Under the pieces are notes generated by a model. That model had not been told where the DNA came from. It did no database searches and saw only the letters and a list, made by a program, of their open reading frames with translations. From assembly GCA_013289585.1 (NCBI GenBank), contig JABCZR010000019.1:1-64000 (forward strand): 64,000 nt of DNA. Reading direction: 5' to 3'. Shown here piece by piece: positions 1 to 7,389 of this stretch (the stretch's first letter is position 1; each line of letters opens with the position of its first letter). This DNA comes from Acidobacteriota bacterium (GTDB taxonomy: Bacteria > Acidobacteriota > Terriglobia > Acidiferrales > UBA7541). A program made the translations under genes and the position numbers.

Positions 1-827
1 AATTTCGCAATTACCGCCCCCAGATGCCCCGGCTCGCAATGCGTAATCGCCAGCTCCCCGCCAGTAATCGCCCCCGCCACCAAAAAAGTTCCCGCCTCGA
101 TCCTGTCCGGAATCACCATATGCTCCGTCCCGTGCAGTTCCTTCACGCCTCGAATCCGCAGCGTCGACGTCCCATCCCCGCAAATCTCCGCCCCCATTTT
201 CCTCAACATCACCACCAAATCCGTCACTTCCGGCTCCCGCGCCGCGTTCTCCAATACCGTCTCCCCCTCTGCCAGCGCCGCCGCCATCAAAATATTTTCC
301 GTCCCCGTCACCGTAATTTTCTCGAAATGAATCCGAGCGCCCTTCAACCGCCTGCCCTTGTGCCCATTCCCCCGCACCTTCGCCTCAATATATCCGTGCG
401 AAGTCGTGATCTCCGCTCCCATCTGCTCCAGCGCCTTCAAATGCAAATCGATCGGCCGCGCCCCAATCGCGCATCCGCCCGGCAACGACACTCGCGCCAC
501 TCCCTTCCGCGCCATCAGCGGCCCCAGCGTCAGGATCGACGCCCGCATCGTCTTCACCAGTTCATATGGCGCCTCCGTATGGTTCAAGCTCGGCGCCTGA
601 ATCACGTAATCGCTCGCCGGCACCTCTGCCACCGAAACCTTCGCGTCCATAAACGCCAACAGCTTGCTCATCGTGATCAGGTCGCGCACCTTCGGAATGT
701 TGTGCAGCGTCACCGGCTCCGCCGTCAGCAGCGCCGCCGCCATCACCGGAAGCGCCGAATTCTTCGCCCCGCTGATCGCCACCGTCCCCCGCAGCGCCTT
801 CCCGCCCTGAATCAGAAACTTATCCAT
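1..827 (-). CDS. murA: UDP-N-acetylglucosamine 1-carboxyvinyltransferase, C-terminus cut by window edge
   Basis: MurA transfers enolpyruvate from PEP to UDP-GlcNAc, the first committed cytoplasmic step of peptidoglycan synthesis. Reading from the ATG whose A is at 827, the protein starts [20 protein letters not shown] and continues with the substrate-binding KN pair ([15 protein letters not shown]). The loop [14 protein letters not shown] carries the catalytic Cys that is the fosfomycin target in this family. About 275 codons are present of a usual 420 or so, so the gene runs off the left edge. It lies upstream of nothing else visible on this strand except murQ, which is 174 bases behind it in the same direction. 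The gap between the two holds three dispersed repeats, so a shared transcript is possible but not shown. Family assignment is secure. Confidence 0.95.
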   Translation of the reverse strand, partial: MDKFLIQGGKALRGTVAISGAKNSALPVMAAALLTAEPVTLHNIPKVRDLITMSKLLAFMDAKVSVAEVPASDYVIQAPSLNHTEAPYELVKTMRASILTLGPLMARKGVARVSLPGGCAIGARPIDLHLKALEQMGAEITTSHGYIEAKVRGNGHKGRRLKGARIHFEKITVTGTENILMAAALAEGETVLENAAREPEVTDLVVMLRKMGAEICGDGTSTLRIRGVKELHGTEHMVIPDRIEAGTFLVAGAITGGELAITHCEPGHLGAVIAK

Positions 828-877
828 TCCGCCTCTCGCCTCTCCCTCGTCCCAGAACCGCGGCCTTCCGCCGCCCA

Positions 878-911
878 TTTTGGAGTGCGGCAGCTTGCTG
901 CCGCTTTTCCG
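878..911 (+). repeat. Palindromic repeat, family A (copy 1)
   Basis: Core TTTTGGAGTGCGG, a short stem-loop (GCAGCTTGCTGC), then CCGCTTTTCCG. Five further copies lie at 3529-3563, 52949-52983, 53023-53060 (inverted), 59561-59593 (inverted) and 60815-60849 (inverted). The ends are conserved while the stem changes in a compensating way, as in REP-like elements. This copy lies between murA and murQ. Confidence 0.8.
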
Positions 912-940
912 TCATCTCCAGCCTTCTCCGCGTCGATTGT

Positions 941-965
941 GTACCGGCCAGGCTTTAGTCCGGCC
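941..965 (+). repeat. Palindromic repeat, family E (copy 1)
   Basis: GTACCGGCC, then a small stem around CTTTAG, then GGCC. It matches the pattern GTAGYGGCC..CTTYAG..GGCC seen at 9276-9300, 9372-9396, 26900-26923 (inverted), 26934-26957 and 60866-60889 (inverted). Variation across copies preserves the inner base pairing. Confidence 0.7.
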
Positions 966-976
966 CTTCTTACTCT

Positions 977-1020
977 TCTCTGTGACCTCTGCGTCTCTGC
1001 GTTAGGTTCTTTCCTTTAGC
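977..1020 (+). repeat. Pyrimidine-rich repeat, family B (copy 1)
   Basis: Contains CCTCTGCGTCTCTGCGTTAG followed by TTC/TTT-rich sequence. A second copy is at 3690-3740 just before murU. This copy overlaps the last codons and the stop codon of murQ on the opposite strand. Confidence 0.6.
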
Positions 1021-1910
1021 GCTTTCCGCAAATTCCCCTTTGCAATTCTCAATTTCTTTTTTGTCCCCGATGCGCTTGCTCCCTCCTTCAACATCACCAG
1101 CGCCACTCGCATATCGTGTCCCCCCGCCCGCAAAGCGTCTCCCGCCACGGACACACTCTTCCCGCTAGCCTCCGCCAGGATCCGCAGCGCTCGCCCTGCA
1201 AGCTTCTCATTCGTCAGCATCATGTCGATCATCAAGTTCTCATACACATGTCCCAGCCTCGCCATCACCGCTGTACTCAGCATGTTCAGCACCATCTTTT
1301 GCGACGTCCCCGCCTTCAACCGCGTCGACCCCGTCAGCACTTCCGGCCCCACCTCCGGCGCAATCATGATCTTCGCCAGCCGTCCCACCGGCACCCGCAA
1401 ATTCGACGTCACCGCCACCGTCGTCGCCCCGCGCTTCCGCGCAAACCGCAGCGCCCCCAGCACGTACGGCGTCGTCCCGCTCGCCGCAATTCCCACCACC
1501 ACGTCCTTCCGAGTCATTCGAATCGCCCGCAAATCCCGCTCCCCGTTCCGCTCCGAATCCTCCGCCCCTTCAACCGCTCGCGTAATCGCTCGCCTTCCTC
1601 CCGCAATCAACGCCCGCACCAGTTTCGGCGAAATCCCAAACGTCGGCGGACACTCCGCCGCATCCAGCACACCCATCCGCCCGCTCGATCCCGCCCCCAC
1701 ATAAATCAATCGCCCGCCCTTTCGAATCCGGGCGACAATCGCATCCACCGCCCGCGCAATCGCCGGAATCTCCCGCCCCACCGCCGCCGCCACGTTGCCA
1801 TCCTCGCGATTCATCAACCGCACAATCTCCAGCGCCGTCATTCGGTCGAGCTTCCTCGACGCCGCATTCCTTTGTTCCGTGTTCCTAAGTTCTCTAGTTC
1901 GAGAGGGCAT
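1002..1910 (-). CDS. murQ: N-acetylmuramic acid 6-phosphate etherase
   Basis: MurQ cleaves the lactyl ether of MurNAc-6-phosphate to give GlcNAc-6-phosphate and D-lactate, the key catabolic step in recycling of the muramyl sugar. The 302-residue protein shows the SIS fold: GGRLIYVGAGSSGRMGVLDA near the N-terminus, the family motif AECPPTFG, then GIAASGTTPYV and GSTRLKAGTSQKMVLNM. The ATG at 1910 (MPSRTRELRNTEQRN) is preferred; an in-frame upstream ATG at 1949 would add 13 residues unlike the family. A TATAAT sits directly upstream of the chosen start, so the message may be leaderless. The last codons and stop come from a dispersed repeat (977-1020). Neighbours amgK-like and murU-like genes belong to the same recycling theme. 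Confidence 0.93.
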   Translation of the reverse strand: MPSRTRELRNTEQRNAASRKLDRMTALEIVRLMNREDGNVAAAVGREIPAIARAVDAIVARIRKGGRLIYVGAGSSGRMGVLDAAECPPTFGISPKLVRALIAGGRRAITRAVEGAEDSERNGERDLRAIRMTRKDVVVGIAASGTTPYVLGALRFARKRGATTVAVTSNLRVPVGRLAKIMIAPEVGPEVLTGSTRLKAGTSQKMVLNMLSTAVMARLGHVYENLMIDMMLTNEKLAGRALRILAEASGKSVSVAGDALRAGGHDMRVALVMLKEGASASGTKKKLRIAKGNLRKALKERT

Positions 1911-1916
1911 CAAGGC

Positions 1917-1922
1917 ATTATA
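1917..1922 (-). promoter_or_regulatory. Possible -10 element for murQ
   Basis: On the minus strand TATAAT ends six bases before the ATG of murQ, the distance expected between a -10 box and a transcription start. Transcription would then begin at or next to the start codon. No good -35 hexamer is visible, so this is tentative. Confidence 0.35.
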
Positions 1923-2074
1923 CAGACCGCCGAAAATCTCACGCAGCACAGCGGATCCTGGCTGTGCGCTTCAGACACGTGCAACCGGCTTAGCAACACA
2001 CTCTCAACCGAGCGAATCTCTTTGTCAAAAATCAGTTATGTTAGGGAAGCTTCGAAACGGAATATCTGGAACCC

Positions 2075-3508
2075 ATGTCGATAGACGTTCTAAAAAAACT
2101 CTTCGAGCAGCACTTCCACGCGCCTCCATCGCGCGTTCAGCCGCTCCAGGGCGAGCTCGGCGGCTCCGGCCGCAAAATCATCCGCCTCTCCAACGAAAAA
2201 TCCACCGCCATCGGCATCCTCTACGGTGTGCGCGAAGAAAACGTCGCCTTCCTCGAATTCTCCAAGCATTTTCGCCGCCACGGTCTCCCCGTCCCCCAAA
2301 TCTACGCCGAAGACCTCTCCCACGGCGCCTATCTCCAGGAAGACCTCGGCGACACCACGCTCTTCGAATTCCTCTCCAAACATCGCACCGGCACGGACAT
2401 CGCCCCCGAAGTCGTCGAAGCCTATCGCAAAGTCGTCGCCGTCCTGCCGCGCTTCCAGATCGAAGCCGGCCTCGATCTGAACTACAAAGTCTGCTATCCC
2501 ATTTCCAGCTTCGATCGTCAGTCCATCGCCTGGGATTTGAACTATTTCAAATACTATTTTCTTCGCCTCGCCGGCATTCCCTTCAACGAGCAAGCCCTCG
2601 AAGACGATTTCAGCCGCCTCACCGATTTCCTCCTCAGCGCCCCGCGCGATTATTTCCTCTACCGCGACTTCCAGTCCCGCAACATCATGCTCCGCAACGG
2701 CGATCCTTTTTTTGTCGACTATCAAGGCGGCCGCAAAGGCGCTCTGCAATACGACATCGCCTCGCTCCTCTACGACGCCAAAGCCGACCTGCCCCCCGAA
2801 CTTCGCCAGCAACTTCTCGATCACTATCTCGACCGCCTCGCCGGTTTCATCCAGCTCGATCGCGAACCCTTCCTCCAGTATTACTACGCCTACGTTTTCG
2901 TCCGCATCATGCAAGCCCTCGGCGCTTACGGCTTCCGCGGCTTCTACGAACGCAAAGCCCATTTCCTCCAAAGTGTTCCCTACGCCCTGAAAAATCTTCG
3001 CTGGCTCCTCCACAACGTCCGCCTGCCCATCGAGCTGCCCACTCTCATGGCGGCGTTTCACAGCATGCTGGCCTCGGAAAAATTGCAGGCCCTCGCCGCG
3101 GAAACCGAAAACCTCGTCGTGCGCATTTTCAGCTTCTCTTTTCACCAATCCTTGCCCGCCGACGAAACCGGCAACGGCGGCGGCTTCGTCTTCGATGGCC
3201 GCAGCCTCCCCAACCCCGGCCGCGAAGAACAATTCAAATTTCTCACCGGCAAAGACGCCCCGGTCATCGAATATCTCCAGCAACAGGAAACCGTTCACCA
3301 GTTTTTCGCCAGCGTCCTCTCCCTCGTCGACGCCTGCATCACCACCTACCAATCCCGCCATTTCAAAAATCTAATGGTCTCCTTCGGTTGCACCGGCGGC
3401 CAGCACCGCTCCGTCTACCTCGCCGAACAACTAGCCAAGCGCCTCCGCCCGCGCCCCGGCCTCGAAGTTGTCCTCCGCCACCTCGAACTCGAGAAGCAGG
3501 GCAAATGA
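2075..3508 (+). CDS. AmgK-like amino-sugar kinase fused to a RapZ C-terminal domain
   Basis: Two-domain protein of 477 residues. Residues 1-330 are an aminoglycoside-phosphotransferase fold of the COG3178/AmgK type: catalytic loop YRDFQSRN (D198, N203; the usual His is Tyr196) and metal-binding VDYQGG (D215), followed by the AmgK-like stretch ALQYDIASLLYD. AmgK phosphorylates MurNAc or GlcNAc at C1. Residues 346-475 match the C-terminal domain of RapZ, with VSFGCTGGQHRSVYLAE; in E. coli that domain binds glucosamine-6-phosphate and the sRNA GlmZ. The N-terminal P-loop ATPase part of RapZ is absent. The next gene downstream encodes a MurU-type nucleotidyltransferase, the natural partner of AmgK. 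The function as a sugar-1-kinase is inferred from fold and neighbours; a regulatory role for the RapZ part is a hypothesis. Confidence 0.85.
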   Translation: MSIDVLKKLFEQHFHAPPSRVQPLQGELGGSGRKIIRLSNEKSTAIGILYGVREENVAFLEFSKHFRRHGLPVPQIYAEDLSHGAYLQEDLGDTTLFEFLSKHRTGTDIAPEVVEAYRKVVAVLPRFQIEAGLDLNYKVCYPISSFDRQSIAWDLNYFKYYFLRLAGIPFNEQALEDDFSRLTDFLLSAPRDYFLYRDFQSRNIMLRNGDPFFVDYQGGRKGALQYDIASLLYDAKADLPPELRQQLLDHYLDRLAGFIQLDREPFLQYYYAYVFVRIMQALGAYGFRGFYERKAHFLQSVPYALKNLRWLLHNVRLPIELPTLMAAFHSMLASEKLQALAAETENLVVRIFSFSFHQSLPADETGNGGGFVFDGRSLPNPGREEQFKFLTGKDAPVIEYLQQQETVHQFFASVLSLVDACITTYQSRHFKNLMVSFGCTGGQHRSVYLAEQLAKRLRPRPGLEVVLRHLELEKQGK

Positions 3509-3528
3509 GTTCCTCCGCCCATCGCCTT

Positions 3529-3563
3529 TTTTGGAGTGCGGGAGCAAAGCTCCCGCTTTTCCG
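3529..3563 (+). repeat. Palindromic repeat, family A (copy 2)
   Basis: TTTTGGAGTGCGGGAGC, loop, then GCTCCCGCTTTTCCG. Same ends as the copy at 878-911, with a GGGAGC/GCTCCC stem instead of GGCAGC/GCTGCC. It lies 21 bases after the amgK-like stop codon and could act as a processing or termination hairpin. Confidence 0.8.
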
Positions 3564-3689
3564 TCCTCCGACACGTCTGCAAACGACCTCGATTGCAATC
3601 GCGTCGCATTTCCGTAATCTACCCACATCTCTATTCTCCGTGCTCTCGATGCCCCCCGTGTTCTCTGTCTTAATTCTTTCTTTGTCCCG

Positions 3690-3740
3690 TTTTCCTCTGC
3701 GTCTCTGCAACCTCTGCGTTAGTTCCTTTTCTTCGCTTTT
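3690..3740 (+). repeat. Pyrimidine-rich repeat, family B (copy 2)
   Basis: Contains CCTCTGCGTCTCTGC and CCTCTGCGTTAGTTCC, matching 977-1020. It ends about 12 bases before the murU-like start codon, so it forms part of that leader. Confidence 0.6.
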
Positions 3741-3752
3741 TCCGGCGCTCCC

Positions 3753-4577
3753 ATGAAAGCCATGATTCTAGCCGCCGGCCTCGGCACCCGCCTCAAACCC
3801 CTCACCGACTCCCGCCCCAAAGCCCTCGTTGAAATCAACAACCGCACCCTCCTCGAAATCACCCTCACCCGCCTCCGCGCCTTCGGCATCACCGAAGTCA
3901 TCATCAACGTCCACCACTTCGCCGATCAAATCGTCGCCTACCTGCGCTCCAAAAATTATTTCAACCTGCGCATCGAAGTCTCCCGCGAAGACGACCTCCT
4001 CCTCGACACCGGCGGCGGCCTGAAAAAAGCCTCCTGGTTTTTCCTCGAAGATCCAAAAAGTCTCGACGAGCCCTTCCTCCTCCACAACGTCGACGTCCTC
4101 AGCACCATCGACTTCACTCGCATGCTCCAATTCCACGAAGACCATCACACCCTCGCCACCCTCGCCGTCCAATCCCGCCCCTCCGGGCGCCAACTCCTCT
4201 TCGACGACCATCTCCAACTCCACGCCCGCGCCGCGAGCCCAGCCCAAATAGCAGAAGCTAGTCATTCCGAGCGCAGCGCGCATTCTGCGCTTCGGACGAA
4301 TTTGCGGAGCGAGGAATCCGCTTCTTCCGTATCCCAGCCCGAGCCCCTCCAACCCCTCGCCTTCTCCGGCATCCACCTCATCTCCCCCCGCCTCCTCCCC
4401 CTCCTCACCGAAACCGGCCCCTTCTCCATCATCGATTCCTACCTTCGACTCGCCGCCCAAGGCCAAAAAATCCTCGCCTTCCGCTCCGACCAATACTACT
4501 GGCGCGACCTCGGCCGCCCCGCCGACCTCACCCAAGCCGCCCTCGACCTGGAAAGCGGGTTGCGTGCCGAAGACTGA
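3753..4577 (+). CDS. murU: MurU-type sugar-1-phosphate nucleotidyltransferase
   Basis: Nucleotidyltransferase of the RmlA/GlmU-like fold, 274 residues. The signature is AAGLGTRLKPLTDSRPKAL (residues 7-25), followed by the metal-binding HNVDVLS and the sugar-site GGGLKKA. In Pseudomonas MurU makes UDP-MurNAc from MurNAc-1-phosphate, bypassing de novo synthesis; placement directly behind an AmgK-like kinase argues for that role here. A 60-base dispersed repeat (4261-4320) is inserted in frame, adding about 20 residues (170-189) just before the conserved AFSGIHLISPRLLPLL strand. The frame is kept, so the protein may still fold with an enlarged loop. A mannose-1-phosphate guanylyltransferase-like activity is the alternative reading. 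Confidence 0.82.
   Translation: MKAMILAAGLGTRLKPLTDSRPKALVEINNRTLLEITLTRLRAFGITEVIINVHHFADQIVAYLRSKNYFNLRIEVSREDDLLLDTGGGLKKASWFFLEDPKSLDEPFLLHNVDVLSTIDFTRMLQFHEDHHTLATLAVQSRPSGRQLLFDDHLQLHARAASPAQIAEASHSERSAHSALRTNLRSEESASSVSQPEPLQPLAFSGIHLISPRLLPLLTETGPFSIIDSYLRLAAQGQKILAFRSDQYYWRDLGRPADLTQAALDLESGLRAED
4261..4320 (+). repeat. Repeat of the GTCATTCCGAGCG...GAGGAATCC type inside murU
   Basis: Starts GTCATTCCGAGCGCAGCG and ends GCGGAGCGAGGAATCCG, with a short palindrome (GCGCATTCTGCGC) between. This element type is normally intergenic in many soil and sediment bacteria. At 60 bases it keeps the murU reading frame open. Confidence 0.7.
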
Positions 4578-4703
4578 CATCTCGTTTGACTCCCTAAGCC
4601 GCAATCCTTGCCAGTAATCGCGGCCTTGCGCTACCCTTCAGCACTCAATCCCAATATGGCGCGCGCAAACAAACTTCTGGACCAGATTCTAAGAGGCGAG
4701 TCG

Positions 4704-4913
4704 ATGCCTAGATACGAAATCATCATCTTTTGGAGTCAGGCCGACGAAGCCTTTATCGCCGAAGTCCTCGAACTCCCCGGCTGCGCCGCCGACGGAAAGA
4801 CCTACAAAGAAGCTCTCGCCAACGTGGAACTCATCGTTCAGGAATGGCTCGAAACCGCAAAAGAACTCGGCCGCCCCATCCCCGCTCCGCGCGGCCGCCT
4901 CGCCTTCGCTTAA
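4704..4913 (+). CDS. HicB-family antitoxin, apparently orphan
   Basis: Sixty-nine residues starting MPRYEIIIFWSQADEAFIAE, then VLELPGCAADGKTYKEAL, the partial RNase H-like fold of HicB antitoxins that normally neutralise the HicA mRNA interferase. The ATG at 4704 is preceded by AGAGGCGAG, a usable ribosome-binding site. Upstream in the same frame, from an ATG at 4656, is MARANKLLDQILRGES, which resembles the start of HicA-type toxins (KLLEKILRG...). No further toxin sequence follows, so the toxin seems to have been deleted down to its first 15 or so codons. Read as one ORF from 4656 the product would be 85 residues. No DNA-binding C-terminal domain is present. Confidence 0.7.
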   Translation: MPRYEIIIFWSQADEAFIAEVLELPGCAADGKTYKEALANVELIVQEWLETAKELGRPIPAPRGRLAFA

Positions 4914-5004
4914 CACGCCTTCTTACACCGCGTGCCCCACGTAGCGTTTTTCAACCTGGGAATTTTAACTTTTCAGGATCGAAGCGAGATCTTTACTCTT
5001 GTCC

Positions 5005-5060
5005 CTTTTCTAATTTCTTTTTTCTAATTTCTCTTTTCTAATTTCTCTTTTCTAATTTCA
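5005..5060 (+). repeat. Tandem TTTTCTAATTTCTC repeat
   Basis: Four near-identical units of about 14 bases (TTTTCTAATTTCTC) in direct tandem. The last one touches the stop codon of the minus-strand gene at 5058. The tract is AT-rich in an otherwise GC-rich region. Confidence 0.75.
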
Positions 5061-5411
5061 CGCCCTCTGTATGGATTGCTTTCCTGGCGCAAGCGCGATC
5101 AAGGTCACGCCAATGACGGCAAATAGCGCCACCCCCATCAGTTCTGTGTGTGCGATGTAATTACGCAATGCCTGCACCGCCATCAGTCCGGCATGCGCAA
5201 AGCTCGACCACGCCGTGAAAGCGATCAAGCTTCGATTCGCCGCGGGGTTGCGCGCCGCCAGCAGCAGGAAAATGCCGAGCATGACATAAAGGCAAAGCAT
5301 CATCGCCAGCGCCGGCTCTTGCCTCACAAACAGTAGCAAGGGATAAACCGCAGCCACAAAGAGCAATCCCACCACCACCAATACCACCTTCAGCGCCCGT
5401 TCTCCACGCAT
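5058..5411 (-). CDS. Small four-helix membrane protein of unknown function
   Basis: 117 residues with four hydrophobic segments: ALKVVLVVVGLLFVAAVYPLLL, ALAMMLCLYVMLGIFLLLAA, LIAFTAWSSFAHAGLMAVQAL and MGVALFAVIGVTLIAL. It starts MRGERALK from an ATG at 5411 preceded by GGAGGGCAGCG, a good ribosome-binding site (AGGAGGG). The layout resembles small DUF-type acidobacterial membrane proteins (DUF6632-like), but I cannot confirm the family. No operon partner is evident; the next gene is divergent. Confidence 0.65.
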   Translation of the reverse strand: MRGERALKVVLVVVGLLFVAAVYPLLLFVRQEPALAMMLCLYVMLGIFLLLAARNPAANRSLIAFTAWSSFAHAGLMAVQALRNYIAHTELMGVALFAVIGVTLIALAPGKQSIQRA

Positions 5412-5635
5412 CGCTGCCCTCCTGCTAATTCATGGTATAGGGAAAGACATACAGCATAGAGCCTTATAACACCCCCCGGTGCCAGACACGAGCCGCAGTT
5501 ACCCCGCAACCACAAACTGGTGCGAACTCGGCCTCGTCTACCCCCGCGACCGCAGCCTCCCGCGTTCGACTGTCCATCGCTCAAGTTCATCCAAGTCTTG
5601 ATGCACAGACCAAGGGCGAGGATAATCTCCCCGCA

Positions 5636-6259
5636 ATGAATCGTCTTGAATTCATTTCTTGCCTCGCGGCCAGTTCCGCTCTCTTGAGTGCCTGCAACTC
5701 TCCTTCCGTCACACAGCAGCCACAAATTGCAGAACACTACATTTCCGACGCGGCTTCCGTTGGATTCGACATCGAACCGCTCCCAAGCGGCGCTGCCGCT
5801 CAGCAATGGCTCGCCACCTACAGCTCCCAGGGCAAGACCGCGAAATTCCGAATCGAGCTCGGCGCGAGCAAGCCACTCAATGGCAAAGAATCGCTAGATT
5901 TCGATTTCGAGTCTGGGCAAGGCAAATTCATCGCCGAACCTGAATCGGACGCGAGCGTCTTATTAGCTGACCTCAAGAAAGCCCTCCAAGCCAAAAAGTT
6001 TCCGACCAAAGTTAAGAGGGCGAACATTCTGCCATTCGTCTTCGTGAGCTTCGGAAAGAACCAGTCACAATCGGTAGGCGGGGGGTTCAGCACCAAACCG
6101 GCCGGCAATTGGACCCCGATTAAAATCTTTATAGGCGATGAAGAACACGAGGGCCAGGTGTTTCTAAATCTCAATCCGGTTATCAAGAAGGGGCAATTCT
6201 CAATGAAAGACCCAGACTATGGGGACACCGTCCTTGCCCAACTTGCCCAGGTGCTATGA
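5636..6259 (+). CDS. Putative lipoprotein of unknown function
   Basis: 207 residues starting MNRLEFISCLAASSALLSAC; LSAC at 17-20 is a lipobox, so the mature protein should begin at a lipid-modified Cys20. The rest is soluble and rather charged, with no motif I recognise, ending in a segment (GDEEHEGQVFLNLNP) that looks like a beta-sandwich edge. It is the last plus-strand gene before the convergent HEPN-like gene. Confidence 0.6.
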   Translation: MNRLEFISCLAASSALLSACNSPSVTQQPQIAEHYISDAASVGFDIEPLPSGAAAQQWLATYSSQGKTAKFRIELGASKPLNGKESLDFDFESGQGKFIAEPESDASVLLADLKKALQAKKFPTKVKRANILPFVFVSFGKNQSQSVGGGFSTKPAGNWTPIKIFIGDEEHEGQVFLNLNPVIKKGQFSMKDPDYGDTVLAQLAQVL

Positions 6260-6468
6260 CACCTTCTATCTCTTTGGCCACAGGCGGGGGGCCGCGCCTT
6301 GGAACTGGGGAACAGGAATTCGGAGACATTAGACGCGACGTTTTCCGATAATCGTTTGACCAGACTCGTTTCACTCATAATGATGGGAGATCTCAGAGAA
6401 AGCGAAACTTCCCGTCTGTCCCGCTCCGCCAAGTCGCGTACACGGGGGGATACCTACGCGCCGGATCG

Positions 6469-7320
6469 TTAGAGCGAGCTGGGATTCGCGTTGCACCATT
6501 GCCTCAATGCCTCAACCCTCTCGAACGCCATTGGAAAAGCACTTAGTGCGAATCTTATTGAGTCGGCGGAAACGACAAAGTTCATCGGATGGATCGCGTC
6601 ATTTCGTTGCAGGCGGATATGGTCGAACAACGACAGAAGGTGACGAGTCGTTCCTCCCATTACATCAAATGGAATTATCTTCGTCGCGTGCCCATCAATC
6701 ACGACCTGTTCGACTCCCTTCAGCAGCGTCTCCAACTTCCTTGCGTTAATCTTCCTCTGCAGGGCCGTTTGTTTCGCCGGCTCTTTCAGAACTGGGACCA
6801 AGGAATCCGCTAGTAAGTAAATTGCTTTTTCTGACGCGGCTCCGATCATAACGGCGGATGCGAAGTACGTCCCGCGAATGTATGTGTTGAGAGCTTCCGA
6901 GACGTATTGGCGAACGACAACATCCGTCGTCGTCTCAAATTGCTTCATGTAGCCGTTGTAGTCCTCCGGAAGAGGTTCTACACTATTCGCCCAATCCTGA
7001 CCGCGTTGCGTAATTGTAATTTGGTTGTGAGATAGTAACGATGCAACGTTAGTAGGAGGCGGACGCAGGACGAAGCGATTATGCTCTAAATAGGCAAAGG
7101 CTTCGATTGCTGTGAGTTTCAAATCTGATGATGCTGCGTCGAAGTTGAAAGATGTACCTGTATAGCCTTGATGCGCTCCTCGCTTCTCGACGCCCTTGGT
7201 CCCGGCCCTATGAAGTACATCCCACAAACCCTCCATATAGCTGTCGAAGCTGAGGTTCCCGCGCCCGCGCAAAGATTCGCGCACATAGGGAAGAATCCAC
7301 GAGAGATCGTAGGCAGGCAT
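6469..7320 (-). CDS. HEPN-like protein of unknown function, start codon abutted by an IS
   Basis: 283 residues, soluble. Near the C-terminus the string LQRNDAIHPMNF gives R239-x4-H244, the RNase-type motif of HEPN domains (compare DUF4145-like proteins), preceded by a helix ASAVMIGAASEKAIYLLADS typical of that fold. Such proteins can be RNases in defence or toxin systems, but no partner is visible. The IS at 7322-8535 inserted with a CATT target duplication that contains the start codon, so the native leader now lies 1.2 kb away. In the original arrangement an in-frame TGA directly preceded this ATG, so this was the first available start. The IS end now provides GGGGAG eight bases upstream. 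The family call is tentative. Confidence 0.6.
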   Translation of the reverse strand: MPAYDLSWILPYVRESLRGRGNLSFDSYMEGLWDVLHRAGTKGVEKRGAHQGYTGTSFNFDAASSDLKLTAIEAFAYLEHNRFVLRPPPTNVASLLSHNQITITQRGQDWANSVEPLPEDYNGYMKQFETTTDVVVRQYVSEALNTYIRGTYFASAVMIGAASEKAIYLLADSLVPVLKEPAKQTALQRKINARKLETLLKGVEQVVIDGHATKIIPFDVMGGTTRHLLSLFDHIRLQRNDAIHPMNFVVSADSIRFALSAFPMAFERVEALRQWCNANPSSL

Positions 7321-7321
7321 T
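7318..7321. repeat. Target-site duplication CATT (left)
   Basis: CATT at 7318-7321 and again at 8536-8539 flank the insertion sequence exactly. The left copy includes the start codon (complement of CAT) of the minus-strand HEPN-like gene. Confidence 0.85.
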
Positions 7322-7389
7322 TGTAGTGCTCCCCGCTAAAACTGGACACCTCAGTTAGGTAAGATCAGGGCCTCCAAAGAGGAGGCAAC

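Noticed and set aside
2090-3361. 423-codon open frame antisense to the amgK-like gene
   Set aside because: Composition (Glu/Gly/Ala/Val) is the mirror of the real gene; no ribosome-binding site or motif.
1795-3756. 653-codon open frame over the amgK-like gene, plus-strand
   Set aside because: Arg/Pro/His-rich translation typical of a shifted frame; it covers the intergenic repeats and the real gene in another frame is clearly conserved.
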